Shown: positions 51,136 to 59,584 of the stretch, one piece after another | Numbering within the stretch: position 1 is the first letter of the stretch | How the letters are laid out: the number at the start of each line of letters is the position of its first letter | Assembly: GCA_965261535.1 (NCBI GenBank) | Contig: OZ253469.1 | Coordinates: 4,092,001-4,156,000, forward strand | DNA: 64,000 nt | Source of the DNA: VXNE01 sp965261535 | GTDB taxonomy: Bacteria > Pseudomonadota > Gammaproteobacteria > Pseudomonadales > Azotimanducaceae | Reading direction: 5' to 3' | Position numbers and translations under genes: made by a program | Notes under the pieces: model-generated | What the model saw: only the letters and a program-made list of their open reading frames with translations | Database searches by the model: none | What the model was told of the DNA's origin: nothing

Positions 51136-51333
51136 TCATTCCTGATCCATCTCGTCCGACGGCACATCGTCGAACGCCGGATCGCCTTCGATCCGGTGGC
51201 GCTCGTCGAGCCATCCGCCGAAGTCGATCAGCTTGCATCGCTCCGAGCAAAACGGGCGATGCTTGTTGGCTGGTGACCACTTCACCGGTTTCCGGCAGGT
51301 CGGGCAAGGAAGGATGCGGACTGGGTTGGACAT
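51136..51333 (-). CDS. yacG: DNA gyrase inhibitor YacG (zinc-binding)
   Basis: A 65-residue zinc protein that inhibits gyrase. Zinc ligands are CPTCRKP (residues 10-16) and FCSERCKLIDFGGWL, the signature of the family, followed by an acidic C-terminal tail. It is convergent with argJ (7 nt apart) and lies downstream of pilD. coaE, which is usually between pilD and yacG in Pseudomonads, is absent. Confidence 0.93.
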   Translation of the reverse strand: MSNPVRILPCPTCRKPVKWSPANKHRPFCSERCKLIDFGGWLDERHRIEGDPAFDDVPSDEMDQE

Positions 51334-51388
51334 TGCTTTGCAATCGTGCGTGTCAGGCGCGGGCCAGCGTGGGCCGCACGCCGAGGGT

Positions 51389-52231
51389 TCAATGGATCGC
51401 GATCAACTGTTCACGGAACATAAGCGTAACCCACCCCGCGGCGGTGAGGAACGGCCCGAACGGAATCGGCTGGTCGCGCCGTATCGAGTGCTTGAGGATG
51501 GCGAGGGCCGCGTAGAGCAACCCGGCCAGAGACGCGATCAGAACCACCGCCGGGAGCGCCTGCCATCCAAGCCAGGCGCCAAGCGCCGCCAGCAGCTTGA
51601 AGTCGCCGTGGCCCATGCCCTCGCGGCCGGTAACGAGCTTGAATCCCCAGTACACGATCCAGAGTGCCACATAGCCGACGACGGCACCCCCGATGGAGTC
51701 CGCCGGGGAGATGTGACCAAAGGTGAATGCCGTCAGAACACCGCCCCAAAGCAGCGGAATCGTGATCTCGTCGGGAAGGAGCTGCGTCTCCATATCTATG
51801 CAGCCGAGCGCGATCAGGCTAGACGTGTAGAAGAGAAGGGCGACTGTAAGCCAGTCGTAGCCGAAAGCGTGCAGCACCAAAAGGCAGGCCACGACTGTGA
51901 CGGCCTCGACGAACGGGTACCGCGCGGGAATTCGCCAGCTGCAATGGCGGCATCGCGCGCGCAGAATCAGCCAGCTCAGGATCGGCAGGTTATGCCGCAG
52001 CGCGATGGGGTGGCCGCATTGCGGACACTGTGAACGTGGCACGGCCAAGTTGAATCGCGCGTTGCGTACGGAAGATTCCGGAGGCATCTCAAGCAGCCCG
52101 CGCGCGTGTCTTCGCCAATCCCGTTCGAGCATGATCGGCAGGCGATGGATAATGACATTCAAGAAGCTGCCGATGGCCAAAAAGACGAGGGCCAGCAGCA
52201 TCGGAATCGCCCAGCCATGACTCAGGAGCAT
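51389..52231 (-). CDS. pilD: Type IV prepilin peptidase / N-methyltransferase PilD
   Basis: A 280-residue integral membrane enzyme that cleaves the leader of prepilins and N-methylates the new N-terminus. The cytoplasmic zinc-type pairs are SQCPQCGHPI and CRHCSWRIPARYP. The two catalytic aspartates are in DMETQLLPDEIT and GMGHGDFKLLAALGAWLGW (GxGD). About eight membrane segments are visible. It starts 1 nt after pilC. Substrates include the two pilin-like proteins at 55.5-56.4 kb. Confidence 0.95.
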   Translation of the reverse strand: MLLSHGWAIPMLLALVFLAIGSFLNVIIHRLPIMLERDWRRHARGLLEMPPESSVRNARFNLAVPRSQCPQCGHPIALRHNLPILSWLILRARCRHCSWRIPARYPFVEAVTVVACLLVLHAFGYDWLTVALLFYTSSLIALGCIDMETQLLPDEITIPLLWGGVLTAFTFGHISPADSIGGAVVGYVALWIVYWGFKLVTGREGMGHGDFKLLAALGAWLGWQALPAVVLIASLAGLLYAALAILKHSIRRDQPIPFGPFLTAAGWVTLMFREQLIAIH

Positions 52232-52232
52232 G

Positions 52233-53447
52233 CTAAAGTCCGCCGGCGACCGCGCCGAGCTGAAAGATCGGCAGGTACATTGCGATGACCAGTCCGCCGA
52301 TGAGAACGCCCAGTACCGACATGATCATCGGTTCGAGCAGTGAAGTCAGGCTCTCCACCGTATCGTCGACCTGATCCTCGTAGTAGGTGGCTGATCGATC
52401 GAGCATGTCGTCCAGGGTGCCTGACTCCTCGCCGACGGCGATCATCTGTACCACGATCGTGGGGAAGGCGCGGCCATTGCGCATGGCGGCGCTGATTTGC
52501 CGCCCGCCGGCGACTTCGTCACGGATTCGGCGCATCTCTTGCGCGAACACCGAGTTGCCCGCCGATGCCGCCACCGAATTCAACGCTTCGATCAGCGGAA
52601 CGCCCGCTGAAATGGTGGTCGCCATCGTGCGCGCGCAGCGAGCGACCGCGGATTTTCGGGCGATTCCGCCGACGATGGGCAGGCGCAGGATTACGCGATC
52701 CATTGTCTCCCTTGCCCGCGGCGTACGGCGCGCGGCGAGGATTCCGGCTGGGAGCGCGGCGGCGGCGACCAGAAGCGGCAGCCACCACGCCTGCGCGAAC
52801 TCGGAGATCGCGATTACGAGGAGCGTCGCGGCCGGCAACTCGGCCCCGAATCCGGCGAATATCTGTTCGAATTGAGGCACCACCTTGATGAGCAGGATAC
52901 CGGATACAGCCAGCGCAACGCATATCACGGCGATGGGGTAGACCATCGCCTTTCGGATTTTCGACTTGAGCCCTTCGGTTTTCTCCTTATGCGCGGCTAT
53001 GCGATGCAGCATCGTCTCGAGGGCGCCAGCGCGCTCGCCCGTATCCACCAGGTTGCAGAACAACGTGTCGAACTGCGCCGGATGCCTGCGCAGGGCTGTC
53101 GCGAAGGACTCTCCGGCCGACACATGGTTGCGGATTTCCCGGATGATATCGGCCATCTTTTGCTTTTCAGCGCCACCGGCGACGATGTCGAAAGCCTGCA
53201 CCAGGGCTATCCCGGAACTCAGCATGGTGGCCAATTGGCGGGTGAAGAACGCGATGTCGGATGCCTTGAGGCGTCCGCGGAGTCGGCTTGCGGAGGATTC
53301 CCGCTTTCGTTGAAGGCGCGCTGGTCTGATTCCCTGGCGCCTGAGCGCAGCGCGCGCCATCTGCGAACTCGGGCTGACGATCTCGCCGCTTGCCGCAGCC
53401 CCTTGCCGGTCTCGCCCTTCCCAGACGAAGACGCGAGTATCGGCCAT
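52233..53447 (-). CDS. pilC: Type IV pilus inner-membrane platform protein PilC
   Basis: A 404-residue GspF-family protein with two repeated helical cytoplasmic domains (ASDIAFFTRQLATMLSSGIA and SAVARCARTMATTISAGVPL openings) and three membrane segments (for example AVICVALAVSGILLIKVVPQ). The C-terminus ends SVLGVLIGGLVIAMYLPIFQ, typical of the family. It anchors the pilus assembly ATPase PilB, encoded 44 nt upstream. Confidence 0.95.
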   Translation of the reverse strand: MADTRVFVWEGRDRQGAAASGEIVSPSSQMARAALRRQGIRPARLQRKRESSASRLRGRLKASDIAFFTRQLATMLSSGIALVQAFDIVAGGAEKQKMADIIREIRNHVSAGESFATALRRHPAQFDTLFCNLVDTGERAGALETMLHRIAAHKEKTEGLKSKIRKAMVYPIAVICVALAVSGILLIKVVPQFEQIFAGFGAELPAATLLVIAISEFAQAWWLPLLVAAAALPAGILAARRTPRARETMDRVILRLPIVGGIARKSAVARCARTMATTISAGVPLIEALNSVAASAGNSVFAQEMRRIRDEVAGGRQISAAMRNGRAFPTIVVQMIAVGEESGTLDDMLDRSATYYEDQVDDTVESLTSLLEPMIMSVLGVLIGGLVIAMYLPIFQLGAVAGGL

Positions 53448-53491
53448 CGACTATGCGCGCCGCGCCGGTCGCGTACTCATCGCATTGCGGT

Positions 53492-55231
53492 TCAAGATGG
53501 TTGCTGCTGGGTAAGCGTAATGCGGTTTATTTCGGCGAGCGAGGTCGCGCCGCGCATCACCTTATTCAGTCCGGCGGCCCTCAGGTCATCGAAGCCATGC
53601 TTTCTCGCTTGCGCGGCAAACTGGAGGCTATCGCCCGCCAGGAGGGCGATGCGAGACATCTCTGGCGTCATCGCTACTACTTCGTAGATGCCCACGCGGC
53701 CTCGGTAGCCGTTTCGGCATTTGCCGCAACCTTCGGGGCTCGCCTCAAAGACGTCGAACCCGTCATCCACGTCGCGTTGCGTGAAGCCCTCCCGTAGCAA
53801 CACTTCCCTCGGCACGTCGATGGGCCGCTTGCACGCGGCGCACAACAGCCTGGCGAGCCGCTGGGCGATGACGAGGCTGACCGATGTCGCCAGATTGAAC
53901 GCGGCCACACCCATGTTTCGCATGCGGGTCAACGTTTCGGCAGCCGAATTCGTATGCAGGGTGGACAGGACCAGGTGTCCCGTCTGGGCAGCTTTCACCG
54001 CCATCTCGGCTGTCTCCAGGTCCCGGATCTCTCCGACCATGACGACGTCGGGGTCCTGGCGCAGGAATGACCGCAGGGCGGTGGCGAAGTCGAGGCCGAC
54101 TCTTGCGTTGACGTGAACCTGGTTGATCCCGTCGATATGCATTTCCACCGGGTCCTCCGCCGTTGCGATATTGCGTGTGGTGTCGTTCAGAAGGTTCAGG
54201 CCGGCATAGAGCGTCATCGTCTTTCCGCTGCCGGTGGGTCCGGTGACGAGGATCATCCCCTGCGGTCTCCCCAGCGCGTCGAGATAGCGCTGTTCCTGCG
54301 CGCGTTCGAAGCCGAGCGCTTCGATGCCGATACGCGCGCTTGACTGGTCGAGAATCCTGAGCACGATCTTCTCCCCGAACAGCGTCGGCAGCGTGTTCAT
54401 GCGCAGGTCGATGGATCGCGTTTTCGACAAGGTCATCTTGATCCGTCCATCCTGGGGGATGCGGCGTTCGGAAATATCGAGCGCGGCCATGACCTTGAGC
54501 CGCGCGGCAAGCCTATTGGCGAGGTTGGCCGGGGGAGCCGACATCTCGCGCAGGATGCCGTCGGTTCGAAATCGCACGCGATAACGCGCCTCGTAGGGCT
54601 CGAAATGGATATCGGAGGCGCCGGCCCTGATGGCGTCGAGCAGCGTTCTGTTCACGAACCTGACGATGGGCGTATCGTCAGCCTGTTCCGCTTCTTCAAT
54701 TGACGGCGAGTCCGTTTCGACGGCCTCGAGGTCGATCTGGTCGAGCAGGTCGTCGTCGTCGGCATTGTCCAACGTCGGGGCGTTGTCGCGTTCCCGTCGA
54801 AAGTACCGTTCGATGGCATCGTCGAGCTTGTCGGCCGCCGCGACCACGGGTTCGATATCGATGCCGACAGCAAACTTGATCGCGTCGAGCGCGCGAACAT
54901 CGGCCGGATCCGCCAGGGCGACATGCAGCGTATCCCCGCGCCGAACCAGCGGCAGAATGTGGTGAGCTCGAATGAGTCCATCGTCGACATGCTGCGCCAG
55001 GGAATCGAGGTCGAGAGCCTCAACGTCGATGACGGGCACGCCGAACTCCCGGCTTGCGCACATTGCGATCGCATCGGGCTCGGCCAGGCTGTAGCGCAGT
55101 AGATGTCCCACCAGCGGCTGGGCATCTCGACGTGCCGCGTCGAATGCTTCGCGCGCGTTATGCGCGGGGAGGACCCCATCGTCGACCAGGCGTCGGGCCA
55201 ATCCGGTCAGAGGTGGTTGCGCGGTTGCCAT
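53492..55231 (-). CDS. pilB: Type IV pilus assembly ATPase PilB
   Basis: A 579-residue GspE-family hexameric ATPase that powers pilus extension. The N-terminal MshEN-type domain covers about 1-150. The ATPase core has ASDIHFEPYEARYRVRFRTD, Walker A ILVTGPTGSGKTMTLYAGL (about 325), the Asp box, RQDPDVVMVGEIRDLETAEM (Walker B), and His box GHLVLSTLHTNSA. A four-Cys zinc site is formed by LLCAACKRP and EGCGKCRNGYRGR. It is first in pilB-pilC-pilD-yacG. Confidence 0.96.
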   Translation of the reverse strand: MATAQPPLTGLARRLVDDGVLPAHNAREAFDAARRDAQPLVGHLLRYSLAEPDAIAMCASREFGVPVIDVEALDLDSLAQHVDDGLIRAHHILPLVRRGDTLHVALADPADVRALDAIKFAVGIDIEPVVAAADKLDDAIERYFRRERDNAPTLDNADDDDLLDQIDLEAVETDSPSIEEAEQADDTPIVRFVNRTLLDAIRAGASDIHFEPYEARYRVRFRTDGILREMSAPPANLANRLAARLKVMAALDISERRIPQDGRIKMTLSKTRSIDLRMNTLPTLFGEKIVLRILDQSSARIGIEALGFERAQEQRYLDALGRPQGMILVTGPTGSGKTMTLYAGLNLLNDTTRNIATAEDPVEMHIDGINQVHVNARVGLDFATALRSFLRQDPDVVMVGEIRDLETAEMAVKAAQTGHLVLSTLHTNSAAETLTRMRNMGVAAFNLATSVSLVIAQRLARLLCAACKRPIDVPREVLLREGFTQRDVDDGFDVFEASPEGCGKCRNGYRGRVGIYEVVAMTPEMSRIALLAGDSLQFAAQARKHGFDDLRAAGLNKVMRGATSLAEINRITLTQQQPS

Positions 55232-55475
55232 GATTCGCGGTGCAGCATTTCACAAACGAGTGTAGGCGCAGGCGGGGGTGGGCGTCGGCGGGACAAGCAT
55301 GATGATTTGCGTGCGACATCCTGGACATTGGACACCCGCAGGTTTCCGACAGCCTGCCGTCATCGCCCGGGGCAGACGGGGACGATCTCTTACGGCAAGC
55401 GGCGGCGTTAGCTCTTTTTACGTACCGGTGCGTCGGTTTAGCATATCGGCATTGCCATGAAACGAGGCGCGCTTG

Positions 55476-56009
55476 ATGAATGAAACCCCTCCAAGCACGA
55501 TGACGGCACCGCTTGCCCAAAAACCGGCGCGACGAATCGAAGCAGGACCGTATGCGCGCCGAGGCCTCAGCCTGATCGAGTTGATGATCGTCGTGGCTAT
55601 CGTCGGCATCCTCGCCGCCGTGTCGTTGCCGCTCTATCAGAACTATGTGCTAAACGCGAACATGACCAAGCTGAATGCCCATTACGAGGAAGGCGCGCGC
55701 TTCGTCGAGAGCGAGCTGCGCAAGATCCGTTCGGAACTCGCGATGAACATTCGCACACCGAAGGCACAGGACGATCTGATGTCGGATGCGTACTGGATCG
55801 CGCAACTTTCCGGGGGAGGCGGGGGCACGGCACCCGGCGGCGGCCCTTCCTATGTCGCCGGTCTGGCCGGAGACGCGACCTTGGGGCAGGTGGGTGTTTC
55901 CGAGGCGGGCGAGATTGCGAAGGGCGACTACGCCGTGATCATCACCCGACCGGCATACGGCGACTTTCCCGCAGCGGCCCAGCGCATGATCCGCTGGTCG
56001 GAACTCTGA
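55476..56009 (+). CDS. Type IV pilin-like protein (PilA/PilE family)
   Basis: A 177-residue class III signal protein. An unusually long leader of about 30 residues ends in ARRG, followed by LSLIELMIVVAIVGILAAVS (cleavage before L, Glu at +5), the N-methylation and assembly helix. The C-terminal domain is predicted globular with a glycine-rich loop (SGGGGGTAPGGGPSY); no Cys pair for a D-region disulphide is seen. It is divergent from pilB and would be processed by PilD. ATG at 55476 was chosen. Major or minor pilin status is not determinable. The neighbour tRNA-Thr is the usual place of pilin genes in Pseudomonads. Confidence 0.85.
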   Translation: MNETPPSTMTAPLAQKPARRIEAGPYARRGLSLIELMIVVAIVGILAAVSLPLYQNYVLNANMTKLNAHYEEGARFVESELRKIRSELAMNIRTPKAQDDLMSDAYWIAQLSGGGGGTAPGGGPSYVAGLAGDATLGQVGVSEAGEIAKGDYAVIITRPAYGDFPAAAQRMIRWSEL

Positions 56010-56425
56010 TGCTCACTTTGGTCGATGGAAGAGCGGCGATTTCGCGCGTATCCGTGTGCGCCGGCTTCAGCCTGGTGGAGTTGATGGTTGTCATCGCGGT
56101 GATGGCTGTCATCGTTGCGATTGCCGCGCCGCTCTACCGGGGCTACATCGAGACCGCGGCGACGGGCGCGCTGATCAACAACGTCGCGACGATGGAAGTC
56201 TTTCAGGAGGATGTGATGTTGCGCACCGGCTCCTACGCTGATGGAGCCTACGACCCCCGAGCGGGGGAGACGTCCCTCACCGATGCCATAGGTTGGCGCC
56301 CCCAGGCGGATACGGGTGCGGTGTATGTTGTCGAGGCGGCCACGGCTTCGAGCTATCAGGTCACGGCGACCGACGCCCAGGGCCGCAGTGTCTGCCGGAT
56401 CATGCCCGCCAGGACGCCCTGCTGA
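56009..56425 (+). CDS. Second type IV pilin-like protein
   Basis: A 138-residue prepilin-like protein whose ATG overlaps the stop of the first pilin by 1 nt. The class III leader ends CAG before FSLVELMVVIAVMAVIVAIA (Glu at +5). The globular part is short and ends in a possible disulphide region (SVCRIMPARTPC), with two C-terminal cysteines. The pair is probably co-translated, with one as major and the other as minor pilin, but which is which is not clear. Confidence 0.83.
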   Translation: MLTLVDGRAAISRVSVCAGFSLVELMVVIAVMAVIVAIAAPLYRGYIETAATGALINNVATMEVFQEDVMLRTGSYADGAYDPRAGETSLTDAIGWRPQADTGAVYVVEAATASSYQVTATDAQGRSVCRIMPARTPC

Positions 56426-56569
56426 TGGCTCCGCTCGCGGTGTTGTACTGGGCATTGTCCGTAGGTAGAGTCTTGGACGCAGACCCGACAGTCAGAGTGG
56501 ACAAGCGCAGATGAGCGCAAAGACGCGGAATGATCTCAACGTCGTCGGCCAACGGCGATATGGAGAGCA

Positions 56570-56857
56570 ATGATGGAGTGGACGGTCATTTCGCTCGGCT
56601 TGTCGTACCTCGGTGTCAGCATCGCGTTCATGGGACTGATGTCCCGTATGTTCAAGAGTCAGTTCGAAGGCATCTTCCGACGATTCGAGGCCATCGATAC
56701 GCGATTCGAAAACATCGACAGTCGATTCGACAGGGTTGAGGACAAGATCGATAGCCTGGCGAGAGATCATCAGGGTCTGGCTCGCGAACTGTCGGAGTTC
56801 CGGGGCGAAATGCGTGGCCGTCTTGGCGATCCTGCGTCGATCACCAGCGACAGGTAG
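56570..56857 (+). CDS. Small membrane protein with heptad-repeat coiled coil
   Basis: A 95-residue protein with one N-terminal membrane segment (WTVISLGLSYLGVSIAFMGL) and a coiled coil built from repeats RFEAIDTRFENIDSRFDRVE (about 38-57). Similar short bitopic proteins occur widely near phage or chromosomal loci, but I do not recognise the function. The start has a good GGAGAG ribosome site. It lies between the pilin pair and tRNA-Thr. Confidence 0.65.
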   Translation: MMEWTVISLGLSYLGVSIAFMGLMSRMFKSQFEGIFRRFEAIDTRFENIDSRFDRVEDKIDSLARDHQGLARELSEFRGEMRGRLGDPASITSDR

Positions 56858-56924
56858 TCGGCCTTCGCGTCTTGCCTCTTTCCCGGTATCCTTCGCATAT
56901 GTTGGCGCGAATCGCCGAACGCGC

Positions 56925-57000
56925 GCCGGGATAGCTCAGTTGGTAGAGCACCGCATTCGTAATGCGGGGGTCCGGAGTTCGAGTCTCCGTCCCGGCACCA
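56925..57000 (+). tRNA. tRNA-Thr (anticodon CGT)
   Basis: A 76-nt cloverleaf. The acceptor arms gccggga and tcccggc pair, followed by the discriminator a and an encoded CCA. The D arm is gctcagttggtagagc, the anticodon arm ccgcattcgtaatgcgg with CGT at 56958-56960, and the T arm ggagttcgagtctcc. It ends 9 nt before the convergent nadC stop. The tRNA-Thr/nadC neighbourhood next to pilin genes is also found in Pseudomonas. Confidence 0.97.
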
Positions 57001-57009
57001 GCCTCCGCG

Positions 57010-57876
57010 TCAACTGAAACGCATGGAGAGGTCGACCGGTTCGACGCGCTTTGTAATGTCGCCGACCGAGATGTAGTCGACCCCGCGCCGCGCGATCGCG
57101 GCGACATCGCCAAGCTGGATTCCGCCGGAAACCTCGATCTTGACCTGACCGTCGTTGCGCCGCACCGCCTCGGCCATCTGCTCGAGGGAGAAATTGTCGA
57201 GCAGGATCATATCGGGGGCGGCGCGAAGCGCTTCGCCGAGTTGGTCCATGTCCTCCACTTCCACCTCCACGACGAGATCTGGACGGGCGCTTCGCGCGCG
57301 CCGCACCGCGACCCCGATACCGCCCGCCGCGGCGATGTGGTTTTCCTTGATCAGATACGCATCGAAAAGCCCGGCGCGATGGTTGCGTACGCCCCCCACG
57401 GCCGCGGCGTACTTCTGTGCTGACCGCAGGCCGGGGATAGTCTTGCGCGTGTCGAGAACCTGGGCATTCGTTCCGGCAACGGCTTGCGCATAGGCGCGCG
57501 CCCGAGTGGCGGTCCCGGACAGGAGCTGGGCGAAATTCAGGATCGTCCGCTCGGCTGTCAACAGGCTTCGGGCGACACCTGAGAGTTCCATCAGCAGACC
57601 GTCCGGCGTCAGGTCGGCACCGTCGTGGGCAATCCGATCGACGCGGATGTCTACGTCGATCTGGCGGCACGTTTCGACCACCCAGGGCGCTCCGCAAAAC
57701 ACACCCGCAGAGCGGGATATCACGACGGCGCGAGCGAACGCATCGCGCCCCACGAGTTCCGCGGTCACGTCGCCATCGCCCACGTCCTCCGCGAGGGCGG
57801 CGCGGACATTTGACGTGACGATGGCCGGCGGCGGCGGGGGCGGGGGAGGAGGGGGGGCATGAGCGTAGTGTTCCAT
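57010..57876 (-). CDS. nadC: Nicotinate-nucleotide pyrophosphorylase (quinolinate phosphoribosyltransferase) NadC
   Basis: A 288-residue NAD synthesis enzyme that converts quinolinate and PRPP to nicotinate mononucleotide. Motifs are LAEDVGDGDVTAELV, LLTAERTILNFAQLLSGTAT, QVLDTRKTIPGLRSAQKYAA, GGVRNHRAGLFDAYLIKENH, VEVEVEDMDQLGEALRAAPD and VSGGIQLGDVAAIARRGVDYIS. An odd N-terminus has ten consecutive prolines (AHAPPPPPPPPPPA), encoded by a C-rich tract. The start at 57876 overlaps the divergent ampD start region by 18 nt. Confidence 0.94.
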   Translation of the reverse strand: MEHYAHAPPPPPPPPPPAIVTSNVRAALAEDVGDGDVTAELVGRDAFARAVVISRSAGVFCGAPWVVETCRQIDVDIRVDRIAHDGADLTPDGLLMELSGVARSLLTAERTILNFAQLLSGTATRARAYAQAVAGTNAQVLDTRKTIPGLRSAQKYAAAVGGVRNHRAGLFDAYLIKENHIAAAGGIGVAVRRARSARPDLVVEVEVEDMDQLGEALRAAPDMILLDNFSLEQMAEAVRRNDGQVKIEVSGGIQLGDVAAIARRGVDYISVGDITKRVEPVDLSMRFS

Positions 57877-58647
57877 GGGGTATCGCTTGCGTATGATCGC
57901 TCTGTGATTGTAAGCCCCGATCATTGGTTGACGAAGGCCACCCGCGCGCCGTCGCCGAACCAGAACGCTCGATCCGATCCCCAGGACATAGGCTTGGTCG
58001 TTGTCCACGGTATTTCGCTGCCGCCCGCCGAATTCGGCACCGGCGCGGTCGCGCGGTTCTTTTGCAACATCCTGGACTGCTCCCGCGATCCGCGCCTGGC
58101 CGACCTGGAAGGCGTGCGCGTCTCGGCGCACCTCTTCGTCGGTCGCGCGGGTGCGGTTACCCAGTTCGTCCCCTTTGATCGCCGCGCATGGCACGCCGGC
58201 GTCTCGCGCTGCCGCGGACGAATGGATTGCAACGACTTTTCCATCGGCATCGAACTCGAAGGCACGGACGATTCCGGCTACACGAACTGCCAGTACGCTG
58301 TCCTCGCGCACATCCTCGACACCTTGATCGCTCGTTATCCGCGCCTTGATCGGAGCGCGGTGGTGGGCCACAACGAAATCGCGCCGTCGCGCAAGACGGA
58401 CCCCGGTCCGCGTTTCGATTGGCGGCGCGTATACGGCGGCCTGTTCCGGAGCCCTCAGCCGGGGAGCGCGAGGGGGCACCCCTCGCATGAAGGGAGCCCT
58501 CAGCCGGGGAGCGCGAGGGGGCACCCCTCGCATGAAGGGAGCCCTCAGCCCGGGAGCGCGAGGGAGCCCCTCGCAGAAAAGAGGAGCGCGAGGGAGCCCC
58601 TCGCAGAAAAGAGGAGCGCGAGGGGGTACCCCTCGCGTGAAGTATGA
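57859..58647 (+). CDS. ampD: 1,6-anhydro-N-acetylmuramyl-L-alanine amidase AmpD with repeat-derived tail
   Basis: A 262-residue zinc amidase that recycles peptidoglycan turnover products. The amidase domain (about 15-200) has IGLVVVHGISLPPAEFGTGA (zinc His), FDRRAWHAGVSRCRGRMDCN (His), SIGIELEGTDDSGY and VVGHNEIAPSRKTDPGPRFD (final His/Lys/Asp). AmpD normally ends about here. The remaining 65 residues are SPQPGSARG-type repeats from the palindromic element and lead to the stop that overlaps the ROK kinase start. An in-frame GTG at 57904 is an alternative start that would avoid the overlap with nadC. Confidence 0.9.
   Translation: MSVVFHGVSLAYDRSVIVSPDHWLTKATRAPSPNQNARSDPQDIGLVVVHGISLPPAEFGTGAVARFFCNILDCSRDPRLADLEGVRVSAHLFVGRAGAVTQFVPFDRRAWHAGVSRCRGRMDCNDFSIGIELEGTDDSGYTNCQYAVLAHILDTLIARYPRLDRSAVVGHNEIAPSRKTDPGPRFDWRRVYGGLFRSPQPGSARGHPSHEGSPQPGSARGHPSHEGSPQPGSAREPLAEKRSAREPLAEKRSARGYPSREV
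58449..58637 (+). repeat. Five-unit palindromic repeat tail in ampD
   Basis: Units 1 and 2 (58449-58493 and 58494-58538) are identical 45-mers starting gagccctcagccggggagcg. Unit 3 is a variant of the same length, and units 4 and 5 lack the head (about 30 nt each). All lengths keep the reading frame, coding for SPQPGSARGHPSHEG and SAREPLAEKR-type peptides. The core gcgaggggg-NNN-cccctcgc is palindromic. Confidence 0.9.
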
Positions 58648-59561
58648 GCGGCTTGCGGATCGGGATCGATCTCGGCGGCACCAAGATCGAAGCGGTGCTG
58701 ATGAATGCCGCCGGAGAAGTGGTGCATCGCGAGCGCGGGCCCGCGCCCCAGGGAGACTACGGGGCGACGTTGAGCGCGCTATGCCGGTTTGTCGACGAAC
58801 TGGATGCGCGCGCGGGCTGTCCTTGCCCGGTGGGCATCGGCACGCCGGGCGCATGGGTGGCGCGGCGTCACGTTCTGAAGAATTGCAATTCGACATGGCT
58901 GAACGGACGTCCGTTGCTCGATGACCTGGTGCTGCGCCTGGGTTCCCGAGTGCGCATCGCCAACGATGCCAATTGCTTCGCGCTGTCGGAGGCGCGCGAC
59001 GGCGCGGGCCGGGGCGCGAACGTCGTTTTCGGCGTCATTCTCGGAACCGGCGTGGGCGGCGGCATCGTGATCGGCGGCGGTCTGTTGGAAGGCGCCAACG
59101 CGGTGGGCGGCGAATGGGGCCACACGCCGATGCCTTATCTCCAGGCGGACTGGGTCATCGATCCCCACCTGCGGGAATGCGAAGCGCGCCTTCGGAGTCG
59201 ACCTTGCTACTGCGGCCGGGTAGATTGCGTCGAGACTTGGCTCTCCGGCCCGGGGCTGGCGATGACATACGAGCAACTTGAAGGCGTCGCGCGAACTTCG
59301 GAAGAGATCGCGACGTTGGAGACGCCCGCCGTGGACCTCTACTTCGCGATGCTCGCGCGGGCACTGGCGCAAATCGTCAACATCATCGATCCGGATGTCA
59401 TCGTGCTCGGCGGCGGCGTCTCCAACGTTGGGCGCATATACGAAAAGGTGCCGGAACTGATGCCCCGATACGGCTTCTCTCACGAAGGGGAGACCTTGCT
59501 CAGGCCCGCGGAGTTGGGCGATGCGAGCGGCGTACTGGGCGCGGCCCGGCTGCACGGTTGA
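58644..59561 (+). CDS. ROK-family sugar kinase (fructokinase/N-acetylglucosamine kinase-like)
   Basis: A 305-residue ASKHA kinase. Phosphate loop LRIGIDLGGTKIEAVLM, catalytic Asp region VRIANDANCFALSEA, ROK signature GVILGTGVGGGIVIGGGLLE, and the zinc motif CYCGRVDCVETWLSGPGLA (CxCGxxxCxE). The C-terminus has DVIVLGGGVSNVGRIYEKVP. Substrate could be fructose, mannose or GlcNAc; beside ampD a role in amino-sugar recycling is attractive but inferred. Its ATG overlaps the ampD stop by 4 nt, a junction created by the repeat tail. Confidence 0.88.
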   Translation: MSGLRIGIDLGGTKIEAVLMNAAGEVVHRERGPAPQGDYGATLSALCRFVDELDARAGCPCPVGIGTPGAWVARRHVLKNCNSTWLNGRPLLDDLVLRLGSRVRIANDANCFALSEARDGAGRGANVVFGVILGTGVGGGIVIGGGLLEGANAVGGEWGHTPMPYLQADWVIDPHLRECEARLRSRPCYCGRVDCVETWLSGPGLAMTYEQLEGVARTSEEIATLETPAVDLYFAMLARALAQIVNIIDPDVIVLGGGVSNVGRIYEKVPELMPRYGFSHEGETLLRPAELGDASGVLGAARLHG

Positions 59562-59584
59562 AATTTTTCGCTGGACCAGCGGTC

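Noticed and set aside
57010..58896. A 628-residue fusion reading through ampD antisense into nadC
   Set aside because: The N-terminal 340 residues are antisense to ampD and its repeats; only the last 288 residues are NadC-like, with a proper ATG at 57876.
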